Source: Deltaproteobacteria bacterium IMCC39524 (lineage in GTDB: Bacteria; Desulfobacterota; Desulfuromonadia; Desulfuromonadales; BM103). From it: a DNA stretch of 64,000 bases. A model generated the notes under the pieces. The model made no database searches and was not told the origin of the DNA. It was given only the letters and a program-made list of their open reading frames with translations. Where the stretch lies: the NCBI GenBank assembly GCA_029667085.1, contig JARUHJ010000001.1:806001-870000 (forward strand), given 5' to 3'. Shown here piece after piece: positions 17,139-27,202 of the stretch. Position 1 is the first letter of the stretch. Each line of letters begins with the position of its first letter. Made by a program: the position numbers and the translations under genes.

Positions 17139-18829
17139 TATTTTATACCGACAACAGCTTTTGCAAAGTTGTAGGTATGGTCACCAATTTTTTCAAAGTT
17201 GTGCAGCATATCGATAAAGATCAGACCGGAGTTAACCGTACACTCTCCTGTATTCAGGCGCTTGATATGGTTGTTTCTCAGGCGTTCTTCCATATCGTCG
17301 ATACCGTCTTCCAACCTGTGAGCTTCATCGAAAATTCCTGTGTTTTTGTCTTCGAGCGCTTGAATGATTGTCGCCAGGAACTCACGGGTCAGCTTTGAAA
17401 TTTCAAAAATTTCATTCATCGCAATTTCTGAGAAAGTAATTTTCTGATCCAGCTTTCTCTGGTTCAGGGTCCAAAGGTTTTCACAGTGATCGCCGACACG
17501 TTCAAGGTCGTTGACCATATTCATCATCGAAGCAACTTCCTGGGAAGATTCTTGTGTTATTGATTTTTGTGACAACTTGACCAGGAAATCGGTAATCTCT
17601 TTCTGCAAAACATCCGTAAGATCCTCTTTTTTCTCCAAACCGGGAATCTTCTTCAAATCATTGTCCTGCAAAAAGAGCAGAGTCTCATCGACCATCTCTC
17701 CTGCAACCTTAGCCATGCGACGGGTTTCTGAACGCGCCTGAGCCAAAGCGATAGGAGGGGTGCTGAGAACCCTGTTGTCGAGATACTTAAGGTGAAATTC
17801 AACCTCTTCATCAATGCCCCGTATAACGATCGTGCTAATTTTCGCCAATAGTCCAACCAGAGGCAGGAAGATAATTGTGTTGACGATGTTGAACATGGTG
17901 TGGGTGTTCGCGATATGCCTTGCGATAAAAGGTTTGTCTCCAAGCTCACCGCCCATTCGAGCGACCTGGTCTTGAGTCTGTATAACAAAATCAGCATCAC
18001 CGGGAGTCATCGATGAAATAAAGCTCAGGAAGAATGGGAAAAAGAGCAGCATGTAACAGACACCGAGTGAATTAAAGAGGAAATGAGCAAAGGCGGTCCG
18101 ACGTGCAGCCAGATTGGTACCAATGGCCGCCAGGTTGGCAGTAATCGTCGTGCCGATGTTTTCACCGAGAATCAGTGCAACACTTGCGTCAAAGGAAAGA
18201 ATACCACTGGTTGCCAGGGCAATGGTAATACCGATCGTTGCACTGCTGCTCTGTACGATCATTGTTAAAATCGCGCCGATCATGACACCAACAAGATGGT
18301 TGTCGCCAACGATCATGAAGAGTTGGCGGAACTCATCACTTGTCTTCAGTGGGTCAAAGGCATGCTTCATAACTGAGAGCCCAAAAAACAGCAGGCCAAA
18401 GCCGAGTAGGATTTCGCCCAAATAGCTCCATTTCTTGTTTTTTGTGAAAAGCTTGAAGCCTGCGCCAATACCAATTGCCGGCAAGGCGTATTTGGTGATT
18501 TTAAAAGCAATCAACTGGGCCGTGACCGTGGTGCCGATATTGGCGCCAAGGATGATACCAATCGACTGAACCAGTGACATCAAACCCGCATTAACAAAGC
18601 CGACTACCATAACAGTAGTGGCGCTTGAGGATTGGATCATTGCGGTCACCGCAATACCAACCAGGGTACCAACAATACGGTTGCTGGTCAGGGCACTGAG
18701 GATCTTTCTCATTCGGCTGCCGGCGATTTTTTGCAGGCCTTCCGACATGATTTTCATGCCGAACAAGAACAGGCCCAGACCACCCATCAGCCCAAAGATC
18801 AGTTTCTGATTTAATATGAGTTCCAGCAT
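17138..18829 (-). CDS. Na/Pi cotransporter family protein with C-terminal PhoU domain
   Basis: 563 residues. About nine membrane helices contain two inverted repeats carrying the QSSSAT signature (MIQSSSATTVMVVGF and MIVQSSSATIGITIAL) and GANIGTTVTAQ / GENIGTTITAN. Residues about 350-560 form a PhoU-like helical domain (VNDLERVGDHCENL, MLHNFEKIGDHTYNF). Known: NptA/YjbB-type sodium-phosphate transport at the inner membrane; the PhoU part is thought to regulate it. It is coupled to the Ppx/GppA gene. No pst or phoBR genes are near. Confidence 0.95.
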   Translation of the reverse strand: MLELILNQKLIFGLMGGLGLFLFGMKIMSEGLQKIAGSRMRKILSALTSNRIVGTLVGIAVTAMIQSSSATTVMVVGFVNAGLMSLVQSIGIILGANIGTTVTAQLIAFKITKYALPAIGIGAGFKLFTKNKKWSYLGEILLGFGLLFFGLSVMKHAFDPLKTSDEFRQLFMIVGDNHLVGVMIGAILTMIVQSSSATIGITIALATSGILSFDASVALILGENIGTTITANLAAIGTNLAARRTAFAHFLFNSLGVCYMLLFFPFFLSFISSMTPGDADFVIQTQDQVARMGGELGDKPFIARHIANTHTMFNIVNTIIFLPLVGLLAKISTIVIRGIDEEVEFHLKYLDNRVLSTPPIALAQARSETRRMAKVAGEMVDETLLFLQDNDLKKIPGLEKKEDLTDVLQKEITDFLVKLSQKSITQESSQEVASMMNMVNDLERVGDHCENLWTLNQRKLDQKITFSEIAMNEIFEISKLTREFLATIIQALEDKNTGIFDEAHRLEDGIDDMEERLRNNHIKRLNTGECTVNSGLIFIDMLHNFEKIGDHTYNFAKAVVGIK

Positions 18830-18861
18830 TATTGGCCCCGGAGAAAAAAATTTCTTCCAGC

Positions 18862-18885
18862 AAAAAAGCCCCCGTTAACGGAGGC
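18862..18885 (-). terminator. Rho-independent terminator after lipoprotein gene
   Basis: On the minus strand GCCTCCG, loop TTAA, CGGGGGC, then six T. It has one G-T wobble. It ends the cNMP-binding/lipoprotein transcript before the Na/Pi gene. Confidence 0.85.
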
Positions 18886-18904
18886 GAAAAGACTGTACAG
18901 TGAA

Positions 18905-19564
18905 TTACTTTTTAATGGCAAAGGGGAATTTAAGCAGTGGTTCTCCAGAAGCCTCCTGGTCTGGGAAGATCAGGAGCTCGGCATAGTCCGTTCTCTCAAG
19001 ATCGGCAATAAAGTAAACCAGGCCAGAGGCATTCGATTTTTTGAGCAGGGGTTCTTCAGTAAGAGCGCGAGTAAATATGTCCTGGGGGTGGTATTCAGCA
19101 TAGAAAGGCAATGAACTGGAGAAGGTGTCCTGGTAAGCGACTCTTGCCTGGTCCTCAAGGTAGTAGTAGCCAACATAAGGATAAGGAATCAGATAAACAG
19201 AATCCTTACTAACAATCTCCCGGACTCTCTCCGGCGTTATTGAACGATACTGCCGACCGTTGCCGTCTTTAAGGAGAAAAGCACTGGAGGGAAAAGAGAC
19301 CTGGCTCTCGGTCTGATTGTTTATGTTGACATGAAACGAGGTGATGTTATCGACCTGTTGATATGGACCAAAACTCAGTTGATCCAGCTTGACAGTAAAA
19401 GACACACCATCATGGGTTTCTGTCAGGGAATTGTCTTCAGGGTTGATTATGCCTGTAGGTGTGGCTATCGGCGAGACGCTAACAGAACAGGCAGAACAAA
19501 GAAGAAGGATTGAAACAACCAGGATGAATTTCGTCGGCATGGTCGCACTCCGCATATTTTTCAT
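18905..19564 (-). CDS. Predicted lipoprotein of unknown function
   Basis: 219 residues. Signal peptide with lipobox LLLCSAC; the mature part is a beta-rich soluble domain (FTVKLDQLSFGPYQQVDN, VSFPSSAFLLKDGNGRQYRSI) resembling immunoglobulin-like DUF4352-type domains, which is only a fold guess. The ATG at 19564 overlaps the upstream TGA by four bases (ATGA). A second ATG at 19540 has GGAG at good spacing and gives a more standard signal peptide, so the true start may be there. Co-transcribed with the cyclic-nucleotide-binding protein. Confidence 0.85.
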   Translation of the reverse strand: MKNMRSATMPTKFILVVSILLLCSACSVSVSPIATPTGIINPEDNSLTETHDGVSFTVKLDQLSFGPYQQVDNITSFHVNINNQTESQVSFPSSAFLLKDGNGRQYRSITPERVREIVSKDSVYLIPYPYVGYYYLEDQARVAYQDTFSSSLPFYAEYHPQDIFTRALTEEPLLKKSNASGLVYFIADLERTDYAELLIFPDQEASGEPLLKFPFAIKK

Positions 19565-20037
19565 GGTTTCTGCATCGACCAGATCAGCATGTCTCGGTAC
19601 TCCTCGCTTGACTCCCGCACACGCTCACTGAAGACCTTGACAATATTACTTACCACTTTTAAAGCCAATGTAGCATCTTCGCTGCCAAGTCGCTCCAGAT
19701 CTTTCTTTTTGAAGCTAATAAGCTCGGCATTCTCTGCAACACGAGCCGTAGCAGAACGGGGCAAGCCATCAATCACAGCCATCTCTCCAAAGACATCCTC
19801 AGGGCCAAGCACGACAAGAGTTTTCTCATCACCTTCTGCAAACATTTTGGAAATACGTATCGAACCTTTAGTAATTAAAAAGAGTGCTTCCCCAGGCATG
19901 TTTTCTATGAAGACAGTCGTCCCTTCATTCATTGTGCGCATTTCACAATAGGGAGCGAGTCCGGCTAGATCTTGATCTGAAAGATCTTGAAGAAGCCTGC
20001 TGTTTTTAACCGTAATAAAGTCCTTGGCTGTTACCAT
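19561..20037 (-). CDS. Cyclic-nucleotide-binding-domain protein without DNA-binding domain
   Basis: 158 residues. One cNMP-binding jelly roll (about residues 18-130: MNEGTTVFIENMPGEALFLI, GPEDVFGEMAVIDGLPRSATARV, which includes the phosphate-binding cassette) followed by a helix. There is no helix-turn-helix, so it is not a CRP-type regulator. Known: stand-alone domains of this kind act as ligand sensors for partner proteins. Its stop overlaps the start of the lipoprotein gene. Ligand and target are unknown. Confidence 0.9.
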   Translation of the reverse strand: MVTAKDFITVKNSRLLQDLSDQDLAGLAPYCEMRTMNEGTTVFIENMPGEALFLITKGSIRISKMFAEGDEKTLVVLGPEDVFGEMAVIDGLPRSATARVAENAELISFKKKDLERLGSEDATLALKVVSNIVKVFSERVRESSEEYRDMLIWSMQKP

Positions 20038-20125
20038 GGCGCCGTTACTTTCTGTATGTGTTCAGTATAAACATGATGACATAATGCTGGAATCATAACA
20101 TATTCAATAATTCTGTTGCTTCATA

Positions 20126-21073
20126 TTATTGATTTTTCAAGTCAACCTGAGAGACGGACGCAGAAACGGCCGTTGTTTCGACACCAATTTTTTCCATTAT
20201 GGCCTGCTCGATCATAAGTGCATCGATAACCGGTGGTTGCGCTGGAGAGACTTGGGTTAGATCAGGGGACATCTCTGCGTCACGACTCTTTTGGAGCTGG
20301 CTGTAGCCGCGCTTCAAATCACCGTCAACCGTATCCTTTGACTGAGATAGCTTTAAGGAGAGTCCGGGGTCGACGCTTCTACGCCATTGACTGTAACCGC
20401 GATCCAGATCATCTTTTTCAACAGGTTTTTCCTGACTCAGCCCTGGTGAAGGCTTTTCGTTATCTGAATCTAATTTGTCTGTAACCTCCTTGTTCAGATT
20501 TCCAACTTTCGAGCGTATTGCCTGGTCCACGCGATAAGAGTCAATCTCCTGGTCCATATGAGTAGTTTTTGCGGAACGGTTCGGAGCAGGGATAACTCCC
20601 TTATTCGTGTCGAAAATTTTTTCTTTTTTCATTATGACCGGTATAACATAGGAAACGATTTCGACACGTCTTTCCTTAGCATGGTCGTCAGAATCAGCAC
20701 GTAAATCGCCATAACCAGTCAGAGCGACTTCAGTAGCCAAACCCATTGATTCTATGATGTCGGCAACAGAACGTGCCCGGAAGAAAGAAAGGATAAAATT
20801 CTTCTCTTGATCACCTTCATTGCTTGAGAAGCCTTCAACGCGGATCATGCGACCATTATTCTGGATTTGCCGCAACTGCTGGGCAGTCGAGGTTAAACGC
20901 TCTCTGTCAGTTTTCGACAATTCCTCAGCGTTGACTTTAAAATAAAGGGTCTCAACAACTTCACGGCTTTTGACAAAAGCCTCAAATGGATTTGAAGCGA
21001 GACTAAAGGCCGGAAGTGCGAGCATGCCCATGGTCAATATTGTAAATAAAAGTATTCGCAAAACACCCCCCAT
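20126..21073 (-). CDS. OmpA-family protein with N-terminal OmpA domain and repetitive C-terminal tail
   Basis: 315 residues. A signal peptide is followed directly by an OmpA-like peptidoglycan-binding domain (about 35-145: LYFKVNAEELSKTDRERL, VEGFSSNEGDQEKN, GYGDLRADSDDHAKERRVEI). The remaining 170 residues are charged and repetitive: two copies of a 'D-L-x-RGYSQ' unit (near 225 and 255) and a C-terminal IEQAIMEKIG motif also found in the neighbouring OmpA protein. No GGAGG-type site precedes the ATG; a TTG at 21061 behind GGGGGG is an alternative start with a cleaner signal peptide. Probably co-transcribed with the next gene, 22 bases away. Confidence 0.88.
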   Translation of the reverse strand: MGGVLRILLFTILTMGMLALPAFSLASNPFEAFVKSREVVETLYFKVNAEELSKTDRERLTSTAQQLRQIQNNGRMIRVEGFSSNEGDQEKNFILSFFRARSVADIIESMGLATEVALTGYGDLRADSDDHAKERRVEIVSYVIPVIMKKEKIFDTNKGVIPAPNRSAKTTHMDQEIDSYRVDQAIRSKVGNLNKEVTDKLDSDNEKPSPGLSQEKPVEKDDLDRGYSQWRRSVDPGLSLKLSQSKDTVDGDLKRGYSQLQKSRDAEMSPDLTQVSPAQPPVIDALMIEQAIMEKIGVETTAVSASVSQVDLKNQ

Positions 21074-21095
21074 TTGGTTGGTTTTAAATCGACTT

Positions 21096-22724
21096 TCACT
21101 GTGACCTCTCTACGCGACCGAAGGCCCCGGCCGGCTTTGTAATATCTGAACCGATTTTTTCCATAATGGCTTGTTCTATTGCCAAAGGGTCAATGATTGG
21201 TTCTTGTTGCAGCGACGCGCTTTCATAGCCTTGCGAGTTTCTGTCTTCGACGTCCATAGTAATGCCCTCATAACCTTCAGGAACCAGAATGAGGAGTTCT
21301 ACTCGGCGGTTCAGTGCGCGGCCCTCGGCCCTCTCATTGTCTTCAATTGGTCGACTTTCGCCATGTCCTTTGACAAATATTCGTGTCGGGTCGAAGCCGT
21401 CACGAAGAACCAAATGCGTTGCAGCTGCAACAGCTCGTTTAAAAGACAGAACCTGATTATAATTGGCAGAGCCTACATCATCAGTATGCCCTTCTATACT
21501 AACAATGAAAAATTGGTTATCTTTGCGAAGCTCCTCAGCAACAAGTGAGATGGATTTACGCCCTGCCTCTGAGAGTTCCCACTGATTCAAAGAAAAAGTC
21601 AATTCAGGAAAGCGGAAAAGACGACGAACTTTAGCCGGGAACGGCTCGTTAGGTAATGAAGTTGTGCTGACTTTAGACAGTGAAACCATTGGGCTGATTG
21701 CTGTAGCACCAAGAGGTTGAATACCTGGGGAGCTAAGTCGATCAGAAGGATTTATGATCAGGGTTTGGTTTGGATCCGCTACCGGCACCTCCAGGTGACT
21801 TGTCGGAGAATCTGGAATAGCTCTCTTGCTCAGGAGAGGTGTCAACAACCTGATTTTGGTCAGCTTAACAGGTTTTTCAGGCTCATCAGTAAGATCTTCC
21901 GGGTCTATGAGCTTAGGAACAGGTCTATTAAATGTGCCAACGCCCTGACAAGTGGTCAATCCGGCAAGAATACGCCAGTCCGGGCTTGCGTCAGAAAGCC
22001 CGGCAGAGACACCAAGGTTCATTGTCAGGTGAGGAGTGACATAGTACTGCAACCCCACAGTGACCTCGGATGGGGACTCCTGCCCGGAAATTCTTTCAGA
22101 CTCGTAGGAGAACTCTGTGATCATGCGCAAACGGGTTGCCAGGGAATATTCGACACCACCACCAAGCAGCATTTGATCCTCGTAGTCAACCGTGGCAGGT
22201 GAATCATTAAAAGCATAACCAATATTGAAGTGAAAACCCCAACGATCTGTTTTGAACGAGGCAATCAAGCGACTGACGTAATCATTGAGGCCATCAAAAT
22301 CAGGATTATCAGAAACAGACAGGCGGCCCTGGAGGTCTAAGGCTAAACGGAAACGGTCAGAACGCTTGCCGAGAATACGGGCCTTGAACCCTGCATTGGC
22401 AAAGCCACGGGCGCTGCTATCTTCGTCGCCATTGAAAGATAAGTTCGGGTAGGATCCATAGGCCTCCAGAAAAGTACCAAGACCTAGGGTGATCGTTGCT
22501 GGAAGGATCAGGCTGCCGTCACCGGCGTTCGTTTCAGGAGTGTTTATCCCATCCGAGCAATTCGCCCAGAGACCGACACAGATATTGCCCTCATTAAGCG
22601 TCTGGGCTGTTGGCTGCGAGATCAAGCCAGTGTCGCCATATTGACCAGAAGTCGCAGTGGAATCAGAGACAGTCAAGGTCAAAAAAGATACTAAAAAACA
22701 GAGATAGAAAGCAAAACGAGGCAT
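21096..22724 (-). CDS. Outer-membrane beta-barrel protein with OmpA domain and shared C-terminal tail
   Basis: 542 residues from ATG 22724, which places a normal signal peptide (PRFAFYLCFLVSFLTLTVS) at the N-terminus; a TTG 69 bases upstream would bury it. Residues about 25-260 look like an outer-membrane beta barrel (alternating strands, LAGLTT end). A proline-rich linker follows. The OmpA domain is at about 400-500 (SIEGHTDDVGSANYNQVLSFKRA, GHGESRPIEDNERAEGRALNRRVEL). The last 45 residues contain DPLAIEQAIMEKIG, matching the tail of the adjacent OmpA protein. Known: OmpA domains tether to peptidoglycan. Function of the tail is unknown. Confidence 0.9.
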   Translation of the reverse strand: MPRFAFYLCFLVSFLTLTVSDSTATSGQYGDTGLISQPTAQTLNEGNICVGLWANCSDGINTPETNAGDGSLILPATITLGLGTFLEAYGSYPNLSFNGDEDSSARGFANAGFKARILGKRSDRFRLALDLQGRLSVSDNPDFDGLNDYVSRLIASFKTDRWGFHFNIGYAFNDSPATVDYEDQMLLGGGVEYSLATRLRMITEFSYESERISGQESPSEVTVGLQYYVTPHLTMNLGVSAGLSDASPDWRILAGLTTCQGVGTFNRPVPKLIDPEDLTDEPEKPVKLTKIRLLTPLLSKRAIPDSPTSHLEVPVADPNQTLIINPSDRLSSPGIQPLGATAISPMVSLSKVSTTSLPNEPFPAKVRRLFRFPELTFSLNQWELSEAGRKSISLVAEELRKDNQFFIVSIEGHTDDVGSANYNQVLSFKRAVAAATHLVLRDGFDPTRIFVKGHGESRPIEDNERAEGRALNRRVELLILVPEGYEGITMDVEDRNSQGYESASLQQEPIIDPLAIEQAIMEKIGSDITKPAGAFGRVERSQ

Positions 22725-22789
22725 AAAACCTGTAACACCTTTGAGGGGGTCAATAAATCTTGCTTTTCTACCATCTGAAAAGGACAAAA

Positions 22790-23314
22790 TCAACCAATCC
22801 TTTCCACCTGAGTACGATAATCTTCCTGATATTCAAGATATCGGCCGGCGACAGAATGGATATTCTCGCGCTCTTCCTCGGTCAGGACCCTTTTCACACG
22901 CCCGGGTCGGCCCATAACCAATGAATGCGGTGGAAATTTTGTTCCCGGTGCCACAACCGTGCCTGCAGCAACCAGCGAGGACGTTCCAATTTCGGCGCCG
23001 TCAAGAATAATAGCACCAATGCCAATCAGACAATTGTCGTGTACGTTGCAGCCATGCAGGATGACCCCGTGGCCTACAGAAACATCATTACCGACAATGG
23101 TTGGATGAGTATCACGAGTCACATGGACAATCGCACCGTCCTGAATGTTAGTCCGATCGCCAATGTGGATAGAGTTGACATCACCGCGTACAACCACGTT
23201 GAACCAAAGGCTTGACTCCTCACCAATATGGACATCGCCAATAACGCAAGCGCCAGGGGCGAGAAAGGCCGTCTGCGCAATCTGTGGTGTCGATCCTTTG
23301 TGTTTGAGTATCAT
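22790..23314 (-). CDS. Gamma-class carbonic anhydrase-like hexapeptide protein (YrdA/CaiE type)
   Basis: 174 residues of left-handed beta helix with hexapeptide repeats (IGEESSLWFNVVVRGDVNSI, IGDRTNIQDGAIVH, VGNDVSVGHGVILHGC). Zinc-ligand-type histidines appear in HVTRDTH and GHGVILHGC. Known: such proteins bind zinc; some hydrate CO2, many are inactive. The first gene after a perfect sigma-54 promoter and 65 bases ahead of the OmpA-barrel gene, so it is probably part of the same transcript. Enzyme activity cannot be judged from sequence alone. Confidence 0.92.
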   Translation of the reverse strand: MILKHKGSTPQIAQTAFLAPGACVIGDVHIGEESSLWFNVVVRGDVNSIHIGDRTNIQDGAIVHVTRDTHPTIVGNDVSVGHGVILHGCNVHDNCLIGIGAIILDGAEIGTSSLVAAGTVVAPGTKFPPHSLVMGRPGRVKRVLTEEERENIHSVAGRYLEYQEDYRTQVERIG

Positions 23315-23363
23315 AATAATGCAAAAACACCTTTGAGTTCAGTTGGTTAGCTTAGTAAAGGAA

Positions 23364-23379
23364 TGCAACTATTGTGCCA
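23364..23379 (-). promoter_or_regulatory. Sigma-54 (RpoN) -24/-12 promoter
   Basis: On the minus strand TGGCAC, AATAG, TTGCA, a full match to the TGGCAC-N5-TTGCW consensus. Transcription would start near 23353, 39 bases before the carbonic-anhydrase-like ATG. It drives that gene and probably the two OmpA-family genes. No enhancer-binding protein gene is adjacent and no clear activator site was recognised. Confidence 0.75.
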
Positions 23380-23480
23380 TTGTCAGAGTTTTTCAAAAAA
23401 AAACAGACCGAAATAAATCTTTAAATACAGGCACTTGGAGTTACTACTTAAGGGTTGCCAAAAGACCAACACGCAACAAA

Positions 23481-23519
23481 CAAAAATGGCCGGGAAAACA
23501 CTGAGTGCTCCCCGGCCAT
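23481..23519 (-). terminator. Rho-independent terminator of the IHF/HU gene
   Basis: Stem ATGGCCGGG with CCCGGCCAT (minus strand), 16-base loop, then TTTTTG. It lies 28 bases after the stop codon. Confidence 0.88.
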
Positions 23520-23546
23520 CATAGTGGTATCACACAGCAAGGAACG

Positions 23547-23828
23547 TCAGTCCTTACCGTTAACCTTGTCGCGCAGCTCCTTGCCAACTTTGAAGAATGG
23601 TAATTTTTTGGGCTTAACCTGAATGACTTCACCGGTCTTTGGATTTCGCCCCATATAGGCTTGATAATCCTTTACGACAAAACTGCCAAAGCCCCGGATT
23701 TCTATTCTGCCGCCCTCAGTAAGAGTGTCTGCCATTGAATCAAAGATGATATTAACGATCTCCTCTGATTTTTTATATGTCAAAGCGTTACGAGCCGCCA
23801 AAGCCTCGACCAGTTCAGACTTATTCAT
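23547..23828 (-). CDS. HU/IHF-family DNA-bending protein, IHF-beta-like
   Basis: 93 residues. MNKSELVEALAARN start, IEIRGFGSFVVKDYQAYMG and RNPKTGEVIQVKPKKLPFFK in the beta arm, and GKELRDKVN at the end, as in IHF-beta proteins. Start: the ATG at 23828 has GGAGG six bases upstream; an ATG six codons earlier lacks a site. Known: a dimer that bends DNA, needed at many sigma-54 promoters. Its partner gene is not here. Monocistronic with a strong terminator. Confidence 0.95.
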   Translation of the reverse strand: MNKSELVEALAARNALTYKKSEEIVNIIFDSMADTLTEGGRIEIRGFGSFVVKDYQAYMGRNPKTGEVIQVKPKKLPFFKVGKELRDKVNGKD

Positions 23829-24002
23829 GTATTCCTCCAATAACAAGGCACTTGTTTAAGGCTGGCACCAAAGAGTGATTAACTTTCTGCAGCAACCAAG
23901 TAAATTATATTCATATTACTGTGCCATTGTGCGCTGTCAAGCCCAACAACCTGTATTTTCAGATGGTTGTGGGATTTAAGTGGAGGAAGGGAGGAATGAT
24001 GA

Positions 24003-24569
24003 TCAGATTGTCGTAAAGGGTGACAGGGTCCAGATGATCCGTGCGTCATTATCTCCGACGTTATCCCAGCGGTGAGGAAGGTGAGATTTAAAAGACAGGC
24101 TATCGCCGGCAGAAAGGCTGTATTCCTCGGACGCTATGGTTACTTTGAGTTGACCTTCAAGCAAAACGATAAGCTCGTCTCCCGGATGATACATATTCTG
24201 CTGGCCGCTGGTACCACCGACGGGAACCGTGCAGAGGAAAGACATGAACTGCGGATCTCGAAGCCCTGATGTATAGGACTCGGTATGCATATTGTTTTCA
24301 TCATCATACACCGTGGTGTCCCGTTGCCCCGGCAAAGAAAAAACAATTTCGTGGCTTGTAGAAACCTCCTCAACGAAGTAATTGATACTCTTATCAAAAA
24401 CCGCAGCAAGCTTCATCAAAATTTCCACAGACGGGATTGTCAAGCCCCGCTCCACCCTGGAGATCATATTCGAAGAGACGTTGGATTGAGACGCCAGCTC
24501 CTGGATGGTCATATCGTTCTTGAGGCGAATAGCTTTAAGTTTTTTGCCTACGATTTTCTTCAATTTCAT
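24003..24569 (-). CDS. XRE-family regulator with C-terminal cupin (second copy)
   Basis: 188 residues. Helix-turn-helix at about 12-66 (IRLKNDMTIQELASQSNVSSNMISRVERG, TIPSVEILMKLAAVF) and a cupin barrel at about 110-185 (MYHPGDELIVLLEGQLKVTI, LSAGDSLSFKSHLPHRWDNVG). Known: this architecture regulates catabolism of amino acids, polyamines and related ligands through the cupin. It is a close paralogue of the upstream gene, with 40 bases between them. Target unknown; candidates are the neighbouring genes or a distant locus. Confidence 0.93.
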   Translation of the reverse strand: MKLKKIVGKKLKAIRLKNDMTIQELASQSNVSSNMISRVERGLTIPSVEILMKLAAVFDKSINYFVEEVSTSHEIVFSLPGQRDTTVYDDENNMHTESYTSGLRDPQFMSFLCTVPVGGTSGQQNMYHPGDELIVLLEGQLKVTIASEEYSLSAGDSLSFKSHLPHRWDNVGDNDARIIWTLSPFTTI

Positions 24570-24609
24570 AACAGAATTCTCTTAATCCCAGATAGTTACA
24601 AGTAAAAGC

Positions 24610-25173
24610 TCAGTTCAGGCTCGGCGCCGGCGAGACAACCCACAGGACGTTGGTTTTACCTTGATGTAAATTACGCCAACGGTGAGGAAGAGAGGCCTTG
24701 AAAACGATTGAATCACCCTCCTCCAGAACAAACCTCTCATCATCGATAATAAACTCCAGGGCCCCTTCCACAACCAGCGCAAACTCCTCACCGGAATGGA
24801 TCATTCCCCCATCTCCGCTACCGCAGTTCGGCTCTATGGTGTCAAAAAAGACAGTAAAGTTAGGATCGCGCAAGCCTTGAGTCAGACTGATGATTTGATG
24901 CTTGTCTTCAAAGAAGAAGATAGGCTCACCCTGCCCCTTCTTGGTATGAACAATCGTTGACCCCTTCTCCGCCTCTTCAACGAAATAATTAATACTCATC
25001 CCGAAGGAGTTTGCCAGTCTGACTATGATCTCAACGGAAGGCGTAGTCAGTCCACGTTCTATTCGTGAAATCATGTTTGAAGAGACATTTGAGCTTACAG
25101 CAAGTTCCTGTATTGTCATGTCATTACGGAGTCTTGTAGCTTTTAACTTTTTACCAATTAATTTTTTCACCAT
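24610..25173 (-). CDS. XRE-family regulator with C-terminal cupin (first copy)
   Basis: 187 residues. Helix-turn-helix at about 10-65 (TRLRNDMTIQELAVSSNVSSN) nearly identical to the next gene, and cupin at about 105-185 (MIHSGEEFALVVEGALEFII, LEEGDSIVFKASLPHRWRNLH). The DNA-binding helices are better conserved between the two copies than the cupins, so both may bind similar operators but different ligands. It is transcribed away from bioB, and the 194-base space between them contains the bio operator. Confidence 0.93.
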   Translation of the reverse strand: MVKKLIGKKLKATRLRNDMTIQELAVSSNVSSNMISRIERGLTTPSVEIIVRLANSFGMSINYFVEEAEKGSTIVHTKKGQGEPIFFFEDKHQIISLTQGLRDPNFTVFFDTIEPNCGSGDGGMIHSGEEFALVVEGALEFIIDDERFVLEEGDSIVFKASLPHRWRNLHQGKTNVLWVVSPAPSLN

Positions 25174-25280
25174 GTGATTAAAGCCTTATAAATATTAAAA
25201 ATGAAATAACGTTCTATCATTCAGCTTATTTCAAGTCAACGAAATATGTACCATAAATAACATAAGTAGTACACATGAGG

Positions 25281-25311
25281 TTGTTAACCACATTGACGGC
25301 AAGGTTGACAA
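25281..25311. promoter_or_regulatory. BirA operator of bioBD
   Basis: TTGTTAACC (25281-25289), 13 bases, GGTTGACAA (25303-25311): inverted half-sites matching the bacterial BirA biotin-repressor consensus TTGTAAACC...GGTTTACAA apart from one changed base per half. The right half overlaps the -35 box, the expected position for repression by biotinyl-AMP-bound BirA. birA is not in the window. Confidence 0.85.
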
Positions 25312-25333
25312 TCCACGTTTCATCATTGATAAT
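25305..25333 (+). promoter_or_regulatory. Sigma-70 promoter of bioBD
   Basis: TTGACA (25305-25310), 17-base spacer, GATAAT (25328-25333). Full -35 consensus and five of six at -10, with start of transcription about 28 bases before the bioB ATG. Confidence 0.85.
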
Positions 25334-25367
25334 CCGGGCTCCAAATAAGGCCACCGGAGGATTAAAC

Positions 25368-27078
<1,711 letters not shown>

Positions 27079-27136
27079 CCACCGACCCAGGACATCCTTT
27101 ACCAAGTTACAGTTCAAACACTCGAAACGATTCAAC

Positions 27137-27174
27137 AAAAAAAGCGGGAGAGCCTTTTAGGCCCTCCCGCTTTT
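27137..27174. terminator. Bidirectional terminator between bioD and the tail-specific protease
   Basis: AAAAGCGGGAG (27140-27150) pairs with CTCCCGCTTTT (27164-27174). Runs of A and T on either side allow use in both directions for the converging genes. Confidence 0.88.
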
Positions 27175-27202
27175 GCGTCTAAATTGACCAGGAATGCAGA
27201 AG

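Noticed and set aside
23842-23940. Possible sigma-70 promoter for the IHF/HU gene (TTGACA and TATAAT on minus strand)
   Set aside because: Boxes are about 25 bases apart, so they do not form one promoter.
23940-24000. Bulged inverted repeat CCCAACAACC/GGTTGTGGG after the second XRE-cupin gene
   Set aside because: No T run; insufficient for a terminator call.
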